Source: Bradyrhizobium sp. CCGB01
Lineage (GTDB): Bacteria > Pseudomonadota > Alphaproteobacteria > Rhizobiales > Xanthobacteraceae
DNA length: 64,000 bases
Assembly (NCBI RefSeq): GCF_024199795.1
Contig: NZ_JANADK010000001.1
Span: 4,774,001 to 4,838,000, forward strand
Direction of reading: 5' to 3'
Shown: positions 35,601 to 43,867 of the stretch, piece after piece
How positions within the stretch are numbered: the stretch's first letter is position 1
Layout: every line of letters begins with the position of its first letter
The notes under the pieces: generated by a model
The model's database searches: none
What the model saw: the letters and a program-made list of their open reading frames with translations, nothing else
Told to the model about the DNA's origin: nothing
Translations under genes and position numbers: made by a program

Positions 35601-35843
35601 GATCTGGTAGTAGTCGGGATGGATTTCGCTGAAGGCAAGGAAGCCGTGGCGGTTGCCGCCATATTCGACAAAGGCGGCCTGGAGCGAAGGCTCCACCCGG
35701 GTGACTTTGGCGAGGTAGATATTCCCGCGCAGTTGCTTGCGTTGCGCGGTCTCGAAATCAAACTCTTCGACGCGATTGCCGCGGACCACGACGACCCGGG
35801 TCTCCTCCGGGTGGGTGGCATCGATCAACATCTTGTTGGGCAT
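32691..35843 (-). CDS. rne: Ribonuclease E with large insertion in the S1 domain
   Basis: RNase E (1050 residues) is the essential endoribonuclease that organises the RNA degradosome and processes rRNA and mRNA. The first half of the S1 domain is at about 36-85 (GNIYLAKVTRVEPSLQAAFVEYG), but the second half resumes only near 345-395 (QEVIKRRQVMLVQVVKEE, GAALTTYLSLAGRYAVLMP). In between lies an insertion of about 260 residues with an Arg-rich segment, a His/Asp-rich tract (about residues 160-232) and an acidic stretch. The 5'-sensor, the DNase I-like catalytic region (VSIDVNSGR, VIDFIDMD) and the Zn-link CPHCGGTGHV follow. The C-terminal third is disordered, with basic RRRRRGRGG blocks and a Pro/Ala/Glu tail ending WWSRRFGGGE. 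It is preceded by a 705-base spacer. Confidence 0.95.
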   Translation of the reverse strand: MPNKMLIDATHPEETRVVVVRGNRVEEFDFETAQRKQLRGNIYLAKVTRVEPSLQAAFVEYGGNRHGFLAFSEIHPDYYQIPVADRQALIEAEEQAHREAEEESENRSHGRRRSRHRNARRRGHGDRVRSDIVEGLEAGADPAAQPVEGETLQAHAEGASHEGEHLHADAEHHDHDHGDHDHHDHDHEGHDHEGHGHDDHHHGHDDDHHHAHDHDHGHDGEHDRHDHDHADETPAPVAAVGAEPVVATETAAEPQEAHTFEAHASEAHASEAHAEALAEAVTAAAEPADAVYGESTDAPHAEATEAAGEDDDEDEDDGEDAEEEVVESVGGDDVLEEVPERTFRPRRQYKIQEVIKRRQVMLVQVVKEERGNKGAALTTYLSLAGRYAVLMPNTARGGGISRKITSAQDRSRLKEVVQDLDVPEGMGIILRTAGAARTKPEIKRDFEYLIRMWETVRDLTLKSQAPTLVYEEGSLIKRSLRDLYNKEIDEISVAGESGYREARDFMKMLMPANVSAVRQYRDGQPLFSRMGVESQLDAMFSPTVQLRSGGYIVINQTEALVSIDVNSGRSTREHHIEDTALKTNLEAAEEVARQLRLRDLAGLIVIDFIDMDEKRNNRSVERKLSDCLRQDRARIQVGRISHFGLLEMSRQRIRASVLESSTDPCPHCGGTGHVRSVSSVALQLLRGLEEILMKGATHNLVVRTRTDVALYVLNHKRGHLRDLENGFKVTLAVIADPSVSGPQAYLIDRGEQVHTLEAAKALLAAQAAASPPPLAEEAYDDEEFDPELESEVETEETEGLTEEQAGGEAASEQDGQRRKRRRRRRGRGGQRDGEVREDGAPTSSEAAVAAGEGEEDAESEQDGEEGEDQAARGEQQGSGDRRRRRGRRGGRRRRGGNEEGLAGSIGDELAASAPPEATNAVADFDGFGGEAAPSIAQAEHTVEPQVTEPVSQPEPRAEVQIEAPAQPEPAPAAAEEEPADDKAARRRSTVREKVSFLSSSQSEPAAPVAQAAEPVAAPTPAPEPAPEAASETPAAPRRAGWWSRRFGGGE

Positions 35844-36548
35844 GTCTTAACTCTTGGCGGCGGCGGGCGCGATTCACCGTGGGCGCGATCTGCGCTGCCG
35901 GGTGACGCGACGGTCCACCTGATTCGGGGGTGAGGGGAAGGCCGAAACGCCGTCTCTCGCGCCTTGCCGAATCGGAAGCTTCAGGACCGAAGCGGCGCGC
36001 GGGATTGTCACTCCGCAGCGTCGCGAACGGTCCTTCAGAATTCGTCGGCACAGTCTGGCGCATCAAGCGTCGGCCCGTATGAAACATTGGGCGGCGGGGC
36101 CGCCCCTCAATCAGTTGCTGCTGGCCAGGCATGGCGCGAGCGCGCTCGCCTTGGGGATTACGAACCGCTCCCTTGGGATTAAGGGACCGGGTAACGGGTC
36201 GCGTCGCTGTTAAACCGTCCCGGAAACGCGGTGGTAACCGGGGACCGTCCGCCACCGGGGCTTGACCCGCTCCACCTCGCTGCCGCGCACCGCGCTGGTC
36301 TTTGAGGGGAACGGAAAAACGCTGGAATTCCCAAACCTTGAGAGTTCCGGCGCTGCACCGGGAGGCTGAATGCGACACAACCGGAAATATCGGCCGTCAG
36401 CACTCCGTACATACGTGGAATGGGCCAACCGTGCAAGGGAGCGTCGCACGGCGGTCACAGTCGGGGAGTTTCGTGCATCTTGGCATTAAGGACCAATTAA
36501 CCCTGTGGTTCTATTGCGTTAAAAGGGCTGCTCGGAGGCACGGAATCG
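35844..36548. other. Long divergent spacer between rne and amiC, no gene seen
   Basis: This 705-base gap separates two divergent essential-type genes. I see no reading frame with family-like sequence or suitable codon use, no tRNA, and no clear transposon remnant. It should contain both promoters and probably a long rne leader, since rne mRNA is autoregulated through its 5' UTR in other proteobacteria. The part next to amiC is more AT-rich (near 36480-36530), as expected for a promoter. Confidence 0.5.
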
Positions 36549-37844
36549 GTGGCGAGCCGCACAAATCAAAGGGTTTTGCTGGGATGCGTGGTTCTGTGCG
36601 CCGCAGCATTGGCGTGGGCTGATTCCTGGCGCCTGAGCGCGGCGGAAAGCCAGCCGCAACCCCCTGTTGCGGTAGCGAATTTTCCAATCGCCTCGGCGGC
36701 CCGGCTGGCCGGCGATGGCAAGCAGACCCGCTTCATTCTCGACATCGATCAGACCGTCACCTTCCGCGCCATCACCCTGGCCGACCCGTACCGGGTGGTG
36801 GTCGATGTGCCCCAGGTCAATTTTCAGCTGCCTGCGGGCACCGGGATCGCAGGGCGGGGACTGGTCAAGGCCTTCCGCTATGGGCTGGTCATGCCGGGCG
36901 GCTCGCGAATCGTGTTCGACCTGACAGGCCCGGCCAAGATCGCCAATTCCTATGTGGTGGAGGCGGCCAACGGCCAGCCGGCCCGGCTCGTGCTCGAACT
37001 GGAGGAGGTCGACCGCACCGCCTTCGTGTCGACGCTCGCTCCGGAAAAACGTCCCGAACTGCGGCCCGCAATCGCCGATGCGCCGCCCGCAACGGTTCCG
37101 GCCGCCGCAGCTCCGGATGCCCCGCAGCAGAAGGCCGACGGCCGTCCGATCGTCGTGATCGATCCCGGCCATGGCGGCATCGACAATGGCACGCAGTCGA
37201 GCGGCGAGAGCGAGAAAAACCTGGTGCTGGCCTTTGGGCTGGCGCTGCGCGACCGGCTGGACAAGGCCGGCAAATACCGCGTGGTGATGACCCGGGACGA
37301 CGACACCTTCATCCCGCTCAACGACCGGGTCAAAGTCGCGCGCAACCTCAAAGCCGCGCTGTTCGTCTCGATCCATGCCGACGCGCTGCCGCGCGCCGAG
37401 GGTGATGCGCAGGGCGCGACCATCTACACGCTGTCCGACAAGGCCTCCGACGCCGAGGCGCAGCGGCTGGCTGACGCGGAAAACCGGGCGGACGCGATCG
37501 CCGGCTTCAATCTCGCGGAGGAGCCGACCGATGTCGCTGACATCCTGATCGACCTCACCCAGCGGGAAACCCGTACCTTTTCAAGCCGTTTTGCCCGGCT
37601 TTTGATGGGCGAAATGAAGTCGACCGTGCGGATGCACAAGCATCCCCTGAAATCGGCCGGCTTCCGGGTCCTGAAGGCGCCCGACGTGCCGTCGGTGCTG
37701 GTCGAGATCGGCTATGTCTCCAACAAGGGCGACCTCGAACATCTGGTGTCCGAGGGCTGGCGGTCCAAAGCCGTGGGCTCGATGGCGCAGGCGATCGACG
37801 GGTTCCTGACCAAGCGAATGGCCACCGTCGGCCCGTCGAATTGA
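36549..37844 (+). CDS. amiC: N-acetylmuramoyl-L-alanine amidase with AMIN domain
   Basis: The 431-residue exported amidase cleaves peptide stems from peptidoglycan during septum splitting. After a signal sequence (MASRTNQRVLLGCVVLCAAALAWA) comes an AMIN domain (about 45-155; TRFILDIDQTVTFRAITLADPYRVVVDVP) that targets the protein to the septum, a Pro/Ala linker, and an Amidase_3 domain (about 200-425). The zinc ligands are His208 in DPGHGG, Glu220 in GESEKN and the His of SIHADAL; the catalytic Glu lies in LVEIGYVSN. The start is GTG at 36549 with GGAGG about 11 bases upstream. It is followed by mrcA on the same strand, a cell-wall pair conserved in Rhizobiales. Confidence 0.93.
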   Translation: MASRTNQRVLLGCVVLCAAALAWADSWRLSAAESQPQPPVAVANFPIASAARLAGDGKQTRFILDIDQTVTFRAITLADPYRVVVDVPQVNFQLPAGTGIAGRGLVKAFRYGLVMPGGSRIVFDLTGPAKIANSYVVEAANGQPARLVLELEEVDRTAFVSTLAPEKRPELRPAIADAPPATVPAAAAPDAPQQKADGRPIVVIDPGHGGIDNGTQSSGESEKNLVLAFGLALRDRLDKAGKYRVVMTRDDDTFIPLNDRVKVARNLKAALFVSIHADALPRAEGDAQGATIYTLSDKASDAEAQRLADAENRADAIAGFNLAEEPTDVADILIDLTQRETRTFSSRFARLLMGEMKSTVRMHKHPLKSAGFRVLKAPDVPSVLVEIGYVSNKGDLEHLVSEGWRSKAVGSMAQAIDGFLTKRMATVGPSN

Positions 37845-38073
37845 GAGGGATTTTCCGTCCCGCCGCAAAAGCCCTAGTTTGGCCACAGCGGGCGCTCTAT
37901 AAAAATGCCGCAGGGGGTTCCGGAATCGGCGAGAATCCCGCTCGGCAAGCGTCTTGGGTCCGGCACGGATAGTATTGAGTAGGCCGGTGAATTCGCGACG
38001 TGAGGCTGGCGCCTGTTTTGGTGCCAAGGGGCTGATACTGGGCTGATCCAGAGTTTGAACGGATAAACACATA

Positions 38074-40575
38074 ATGCGCTTGCTGGTGCGGTTCATGGGC
38101 TTCCTGTTCGCCGCGGGAACGGTGTTGTTCCTTGTTGGTGTCGGTGCCATCGCAGGCCTGATCTGGCATTTCTCCAAGGACTTGCCCGACTACTCTCAGC
38201 TTCAGGATTACGAGCCGCCGGTGATGACCCGCGTGCACGCGGTCGATGGCTCGCTGCTCGGCGAATACGCCAAGGAGCGGCGGCTGTACCTGCCGATCCA
38301 GGCGGTGCCGAAGCTCGTGATCAACGCCTTCCTCGCCGCCGAGGACAAGAATTTCTACGAGCATGGCGGCATCGACTACACCGGCATGGCGCGCGCCGGC
38401 GTGGTCTATATCCAGAATTACGGCTCCAACCGCCGTCCGCAGGGCGCCTCCACCATCACCCAGCAGGTCGCCAAGAACTTCCTTCTGACCAACGAGGTCT
38501 CCTTCGCCCGCAAGATCAAGGAAGCCTTGCTGGCGATGCGCATCGAGAAGACCTACTCGAAGGACAAGATCCTCGAGCTGTATCTGAACGAGATCTATCT
38601 GGGCTTGGGTGCCTACGGCATCGCGGCCGCCTCGCTGGTCTATTTCGACAAGTCTGTGAACGAGCTGACCGTCGCGGAAGCGTCCTATCTTGCGGCGCTG
38701 CCGAAGATGCCGGCGACGCTGCATCCGGTGCGTAACCGCGATCGCGCCATCGAGCGCCGCAACTACGTCATCGATCGTCTGCTGGAGAACGGCTGGATCA
38801 AGCAGGCCGACGCCGACAAGGCCCGCAAGGAGCCGCTGGCCGTCACCAACCGTTCCAACGGGGCCCACACCTTCGCCGGCGAATATTTTGCCGAGGAAGT
38901 TCGCCGCGACATCTTCGAGCGCTACGGCGAGAAGAAGCTTTACGAAGGCGGTCTCTCCGTCCGCACCACGCTCGATCCGAAGATCCAGGTCATGGCGCGC
39001 AAGGCCATGGTCTCAGGCCTCGTGAACTATGACGAGCAGCAGGGCTATCGCGGCGCCATGAGCAAGCTCGATACGTCGGGCGATTGGGGCGTCAAGCTCG
39101 CCGAGATCAAGTCGCTCTCCGACATCTCGCCATGGCGCATGGCGGTGGTGCTGGAGACCAGCGACCAGTCCGCGCGCATCGGCTTCCAGCCGAGCCGCGA
39201 GCTCGGCGGCGCCGTCAGCAAGCAGCGCGAGACCGGCATCGTCACGGTCGACGGCGTGCGCTGGGCGCGCGCCGCGCAGGGCGGCACCAAAGGCAAGACG
39301 CCGACGGCGGTGTCGCAGGTGCTTCAGCCCGGCGATGTGATCTATGCCGATCCGCTCTACAAGGACGGCCAGCCCGTCGAGGGCCAGTACCGGCTGCGCC
39401 AGATTCCCGAAGTCTCCGGCGCGATGGTGGCGATGGACCCATGGACCGGCCGCGTGCTCGCGATGGTCGGGGGCTTCTCGTTCGACCAGAGCCAGTTCAA
39501 CCGCGCCACGCAGGCCTACCGGCAGCCCGGTTCGTCGTTCAAGCCGATCGTCTATTCGGCTGCGCTCGACAACGGCTATACGCCGTCGACCGTGGTGCTC
39601 GACGCGCCGATCGAGATCGACCAGGGGCAGGGCGCCGGCGTGTGGCGGCCTGAAAACTTCTCGTCGGGCAAATTCCAGGGGCCGGTGACGCTGCGCAACG
39701 CGCTGCGGCAGTCGCTCAACACCGTGACCGTGCGCCTCGCGCAGGACATCGGCATGCCCCTGATCGGCGAATATGCCCGTCGCTTCGGCGTCTATGACGA
39801 GCTGCCGAACTATCTCTCCTACGCGCTCGGCGCCGGCGAGACCACGGCGATGCGAATGGTCACGGCCTATTCGATGCTCGCCAATGGCGGTCGCCGGGTG
39901 AAGCCGACCTTGATCGACCGTATCCAGGACCGCTACGGCCGCACCATATTCAAGCACGACCAGCGCGAATGCCGTGGCTGCGACGCGCCCGGCGGCTGGA
40001 AGAACCAGGCCGAGCCGCAGCTGATCGACCGCCGCGAGCAGGTGCTCGACTCCATGACCGCCTATCAGATCACCGAGCTGATGGAAGGCGTGGTCCAGGC
40101 CGGTACCGCGACCGTGGTCAAGGAGGTCGGCAAGCCGATCGCCGGCAAGACCGGCACCACCAACGAGGCCAAGGACGCCTGGTTCGTCGGCTTCTCGCCC
40201 GACGTCGCCGTCGCCATCTATATGGGCTACGACAAGCCGCGCGCGCTCGGTAAGGGCAACGCCGCGACCGGCGGCCATCTGGCTGCTCCCATCGCGCGCG
40301 ATTTCCTCAAGCTCGCGCTCGCCGACAAGCCCGCGGTTCCGTTCAAGGTGCCGGCCGGCATCAAGCTTGTGCGCGTCGTCGCCAAGACCGGCATGCGCGC
40401 CGGCCCCGGCGAGACCGGCGGAACCATTCTCGAAGCCTTCAAGCCGGGCACGGCGCCGCCGGACAACTACTCGGTCATCGGCGTTGCCGACGCCGACGGC
40501 CGCATGCCGGCCTCGCAGCAGCAGCAACCGGATTCCGGCTTCTTCATGCGGCCGGGCACGGGCGGGCTGTACTAA
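38074..40575 (+). CDS. mrcA: Penicillin-binding protein 1A (class A, bifunctional)
   Basis: PBP1A (833 residues) polymerises and crosslinks peptidoglycan. It has one N-terminal membrane anchor (about 8-33) and a GT51 glycosyltransferase domain with catalytic Glu90 in AAEDKNFYEHGG, then QGASTITQQVAKNFLL and RKIKEALLAMRIEKTYSKDKILELYLNEIYLG. An OB-like insert follows, then the transpeptidase domain with the active-site Ser (about 487) in RQPGSSFKP, SLN and KTGTT (about 692). It lies 229 bases after amiC and 113 bases before prfB. Length and order of motifs are normal for alphaproteobacteria. Confidence 0.97.
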   Translation: MRLLVRFMGFLFAAGTVLFLVGVGAIAGLIWHFSKDLPDYSQLQDYEPPVMTRVHAVDGSLLGEYAKERRLYLPIQAVPKLVINAFLAAEDKNFYEHGGIDYTGMARAGVVYIQNYGSNRRPQGASTITQQVAKNFLLTNEVSFARKIKEALLAMRIEKTYSKDKILELYLNEIYLGLGAYGIAAASLVYFDKSVNELTVAEASYLAALPKMPATLHPVRNRDRAIERRNYVIDRLLENGWIKQADADKARKEPLAVTNRSNGAHTFAGEYFAEEVRRDIFERYGEKKLYEGGLSVRTTLDPKIQVMARKAMVSGLVNYDEQQGYRGAMSKLDTSGDWGVKLAEIKSLSDISPWRMAVVLETSDQSARIGFQPSRELGGAVSKQRETGIVTVDGVRWARAAQGGTKGKTPTAVSQVLQPGDVIYADPLYKDGQPVEGQYRLRQIPEVSGAMVAMDPWTGRVLAMVGGFSFDQSQFNRATQAYRQPGSSFKPIVYSAALDNGYTPSTVVLDAPIEIDQGQGAGVWRPENFSSGKFQGPVTLRNALRQSLNTVTVRLAQDIGMPLIGEYARRFGVYDELPNYLSYALGAGETTAMRMVTAYSMLANGGRRVKPTLIDRIQDRYGRTIFKHDQRECRGCDAPGGWKNQAEPQLIDRREQVLDSMTAYQITELMEGVVQAGTATVVKEVGKPIAGKTGTTNEAKDAWFVGFSPDVAVAIYMGYDKPRALGKGNAATGGHLAAPIARDFLKLALADKPAVPFKVPAGIKLVRVVAKTGMRAGPGETGGTILEAFKPGTAPPDNYSVIGVADADGRMPASQQQQPDSGFFMRPGTGGLY

Positions 40576-40688
40576 GGCTTAGGACAAGGCAGACGATCGC
40601 GGTTCCGGCGGTTGCGCTTTGCAGCCGCCGCCGCTACATCCCCACTTCAGTTGTTTGCGGGACCAATTCCGCGAGACCAGAGAACGAC

Positions 40689-41820
40689 ATGCGCGCCGAA
40701 ATCGAACGGTTGGTAGAAGAGATCAAGCAGTCAGTCGGGCTGCTGAGGAGGCATCTTTGACGTCGAGAAATCGACGGCGCGCCTCGCTGAGCTGAACAAG
40801 CTCGCAGAAGATCCCAACCTCTGGAACGATCCCCAGAAAGCCCAGAAGCTGATGCAGGAGCGCACCTCGCTCGAGGATTCGCTGTCCGGCATCGGCAAGG
40901 TCGAGCAGCAGCTCGAAGACGACATCGGCATGATCGAGCTCGGCGAGGCCGAGGGCGATGCCGGCGTCGTCGCTGAAGCCGAAGCTGCGCTGAAAAACCT
41001 CAAGAAGGAGGTGGCGCGGCGCGAGCTCGAGGCACTGCTGTCGGGCGAGGCCGACCGCTTCGATTCCTATCTCGAAGTCCATGCCGGCGCCGGCGGCACC
41101 GAGAGCCAGGACTGGGCGCAGATGCTGCTGCGCATGTACACGCGCTGGGCCGAAACGCACGGCTTCAAGGTCGAATATCTCGAAGAGTCCGAGGGCGAAG
41201 AGGCCGGCATCAAGTCGGCGACGATCCAGGTCTCCGGCCACAATGCCTATGGCTGGCTGAAGACGGAAGCCGGCGTGCACCGCTTGGTGCGCATCTCGCC
41301 GTTCGATTCCAACGCGCGCCGCCACACCTCGTTCTCGAGCGTGCAGGTGTTCCCCGTCATCGACGACAGCATCAAGATCGACATCAAGGAATCCGACGTT
41401 CGCGTCGATACGATGCGCTCAGGCGGCGCCGGCGGCCAGCACGTCAACAAGACCGAATCCGCGGTGCGCCTGACGCACATCCCGACCGGCGTTGCCGTGG
41501 TCTGCCAGGCCGGCCGCTCCCAGCACAAGAACCGCGCGCAGGCGTGGGACATGCTGCGCGCACGTCTTTATGAAATCGAGCTGAAGAAGCGCGAGGAGAA
41601 GGCTGCCGCCGACCAGGCCGCCAAGACCGACATCGGCTGGGGCCACCAGATCCGCTCCTACGTGCTCCAGCCCTACCAGATGGTCAAGGACCTGCGCACG
41701 GGCGTGCAGACCTCCGACACGTCAGGCGTGCTCGGCGGCGATCTCGACGACTTCATGGCCGCGACGCTGGCGCAGCGCGCCTTCGGCACCACCGGCGCCG
41801 ATATCGAGGACGTGGACTGA
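40689..41820 (+). CDS. prfB: Peptide chain release factor 2, expressed by +1 frameshifting
   Basis: RF2 reads UGA and UAA stop codons and releases the finished peptide. The gene starts at ATG 40689 ([23 protein letters not shown]) and meets an in-frame TGA after 23 codons at 40758. Translation continues in the +1 frame from GAC at 40759 to give [14 protein letters not shown] and onward, about 376 residues in all. The main frame carries the RF2 anticodon-like tripeptide SPF in VRISPFDS and the catalytic GGQ at about 248-250 in [13 protein letters not shown]. Without the shift the apparent first start would be near 40852, which would truncate the N-terminal domain. The dehydrogenase gene downstream begins three bases after the stop. 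Confidence 0.96.
40746..40760 (+). promoter_or_regulatory. prfB: RF2 programmed +1 frameshift signal
   Basis: The sequence AGGAGG-CAT-CTT-TGA-C has the three known elements: an internal Shine-Dalgarno (AGGAGG), a three-base spacer, and the slippery CTT followed by TGA C. This is the same arrangement as in E. coli prfB (AGGGGG-TAT-CTT-TGA-C). Low RF2 leaves the ribosome paused at TGA and favours the shift, so RF2 controls its own synthesis. Confidence 0.95.
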
Positions 41821-41822
41821 TC

Positions 41823-42704
41823 ATGCCCCGTGTCGCCTTCATCGGATTGGGGCGGATGGGTCACGGCATGGCCGGCCGCTATCTCGATGCCGGCTTCACG
41901 GTGACGCTGTGGAATCGAAGCAAGGCGAAGGCCGAAGACCTCATCGCGCGCGGCGCGCATTGGGCGACTTCGCCAGAGGATGCCGCGATCGACGCCGACG
42001 CTGTCGTGACCATGGTTGCCGATGACGAGGCTTCGCGCGCGGTCTGGCTCGGTCCCAAGGGCGCGGCCAAGACAGCGAAGGCCGGCACCATCGCGATCGA
42101 ATGCTCCACCGTCTCCTATGACCATGCGCGCGAGATGGGCCGCGAGCTCAATGCGCGCGGGCTCATCTACATCGATTGCCCCGTGACGGGATTGCCGGAT
42201 GCGGCAGCGAGCGGAAAGCTGACGCTGCTCGCCGGCGCCGACGCGGCCGATCTCGAACGGGCGCGTCCTTATCTCACGCCGATCGGCTCGACCATCCGTC
42301 ATTTCGGCGCGGTCGGCTCCGGTACCGTCTACAAGCTCATCAACAATCTGATGGGCGCGATCCAGATCGCCGGGCTCGCCGAGGGCCTCGCCATCGCCGA
42401 GCAGGCCGGGCTCGACATGAACCTCGTGCTGGAATCGATCCAGGCGGGCGTTGCCGCAAGCCCGCAGGTGCAGCGTCACTCCAAGCGCATGGTCGCTCGC
42501 GATTTCAGCGGCGCGACGTTCACGGCGGCGCTGCGGCACAAGGATGCCGCGTACGCCGTGAAGCTGGCCGAGAGCCTGCTCGCCGACAAGCCGCTGGTCT
42601 CGCGTGCCGCGGTCGAGTCCTACGCCCAAGCCAAGGCCGCGATGCCTGATGACGATGAAGGCAAGATGATCGAGCTGGTGTCGCGGCCGAAGAAGCCGCT
42701 TTAG
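41823..42704 (+). CDS. 3-hydroxyisobutyrate dehydrogenase-family oxidoreductase
   Basis: The 293-residue beta-hydroxyacid dehydrogenase has an N-terminal NAD(P)-binding motif FIGLGRMGHGMAGRY, the substrate-binding DCPVTGLPDAA (the family has D-x-PVSGG), and the catalytic Lys in GSGTVYKLINNLM. It probably oxidises 3-hydroxyisobutyrate, 2-hydroxy-3-oxopropionate or a similar acid; the variant Gly-Leu-Pro in place of Ser-Gly-Gly in the substrate loop leaves this open. It begins three bases after prfB and is likely co-transcribed with it, with no obvious functional link. Confidence 0.87.
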   Translation: MPRVAFIGLGRMGHGMAGRYLDAGFTVTLWNRSKAKAEDLIARGAHWATSPEDAAIDADAVVTMVADDEASRAVWLGPKGAAKTAKAGTIAIECSTVSYDHAREMGRELNARGLIYIDCPVTGLPDAAASGKLTLLAGADAADLERARPYLTPIGSTIRHFGAVGSGTVYKLINNLMGAIQIAGLAEGLAIAEQAGLDMNLVLESIQAGVAASPQVQRHSKRMVARDFSGATFTAALRHKDAAYAVKLAESLLADKPLVSRAAVESYAQAKAAMPDDDEGKMIELVSRPKKPL

Positions 42705-42837
42705 TCAGGTCGCATCACATGGGGCAGCCTCGTTCGCTCCATTCATTCCGAGCAGCGGTTTTGTAAACCTCTGCTTCATCGGAAAACGGGTGGCAAGATC
42801 GGCCGCACTGTCCTAGGCGGCAGGTTCTGCCATCGAG

Positions 42838-43758
42838 ATGAAACCCATGCCCCCGAACGACAACCGGATCGACGCGCGAGACTGGTCGCTGCTCGCTGTG
42901 CTCTCGGTTCTCTGGGGCGGCTCGTTCTTCTTCAACGGCGCGGCTTTGCGGGAATTGCCGCCGCTGACGCTGGTGCTCCTTCGCGTCGCGCTTGGCGCGG
43001 TCATCCTCCTCCCGCTCCTGCGCGTGCAGGGGATCGGCTTCCCCAGGGGGGTGGTCGGCTGGAAGCCGTTCGTCGCGATCGGGCTGCTCAACAACGTCAT
43101 CCCGTTCTCGCTGATCGTGATCGGGCAGACTTTCATCCCGAGTGGACTGGCGTCGATCCTGAATGCGACCACACCGCTGTTCACGGTGATGGTGATGGCT
43201 GCCGCGAGAGAAGAGGCCCTGCAGATGCGGCGCGTGGCCGGCGTGGCGCTTGGCCTTCTCGGTGTGATCATCCTGCGCGGATGGGGGATCGAGACGCGGA
43301 CCGGGCAGGGGCTCGGCATCCTGCTTTGCCTCGGCGGCGCGCTCAGCTACGGCTTTGCAGCACTCGCGGCGCGGCGGCTGTTGAAGGACTCGGCCCCGCT
43401 CGGCACCGCCACGTTTCAACTGATGGCATCCACGGCGATGATGGCAGTCGTCGCCGGTGCGGTGGAGCAGCCGTGGCGTCTTCCAATACCAGGCCTCGCG
43501 ACCTGGCTTGCCGTGCTCGGCCTTGCCGGCCTGTCGACGGCGCTCGCCTACATCGTCTTCTTTCAGATCATACGGCGCTCGGGCGCGACCAATGTGATGC
43601 TGGTGACGCTGCTCATCCCCGTCACCGCCATTCTTCTGGGATGGCTGGTGCTGGGCGAGCCGATCTCCGTGCGCGAGATCGCGGGCGCCGTCGTCATCGG
43701 CAGCGCGCTGCTCGTGATCGACGGGCGCGTTCTAAATGTGCTGCGGCGCGGCGCGTAA
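42838..43758 (+). CDS. EamA/DMT-family transporter
   Basis: The 306-residue membrane protein has ten hydrophobic segments in two EamA repeats (about 18-150 and 160-300), with the family start SLLAVLSVLWGGSFFFNG and the repeat ends LLGVIILRGWG and IGSALLVIDGRVL. Drug/metabolite transporters of this group usually export amino acids or other metabolites; the substrate here is unknown. A second ATG lies three codons in. It stands alone, 133 bases after the dehydrogenase. Confidence 0.88.
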   Translation: MKPMPPNDNRIDARDWSLLAVLSVLWGGSFFFNGAALRELPPLTLVLLRVALGAVILLPLLRVQGIGFPRGVVGWKPFVAIGLLNNVIPFSLIVIGQTFIPSGLASILNATTPLFTVMVMAAAREEALQMRRVAGVALGLLGVIILRGWGIETRTGQGLGILLCLGGALSYGFAALAARRLLKDSAPLGTATFQLMASTAMMAVVAGAVEQPWRLPIPGLATWLAVLGLAGLSTALAYIVFFQIIRRSGATNVMLVTLLIPVTAILLGWLVLGEPISVREIAGAVVIGSALLVIDGRVLNVLRRGA

Positions 43759-43867
43759 GTTCCAGCTTCGCCGTTTCACCGTGCGGAAAATCGTGGCGCT
43801 TGCCAGCCGCGAGTCTCCTTGCGACACTCTCCACAAAACAAGACTACAAAACACAGGGGAGAGAACG

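Noticed and set aside
34944..35933. A 329-codon plus-strand frame with Val/Met/Ile-rich membrane-like stretches inside rne
   Set aside because: It is the reverse complement of the His/Asp-rich GAT/CAC codons of RNase E, which read as ATG/GTG/ATC on the other strand. It is an artefact of low complexity, not a membrane protein.
40758..40760. In-frame stop in prfB as a sign of a pseudogene
   Set aside because: The surrounding AGGAGG-CAT-CTT-TGA-C is the known RF2 recoding signal and the rest of the protein is intact.
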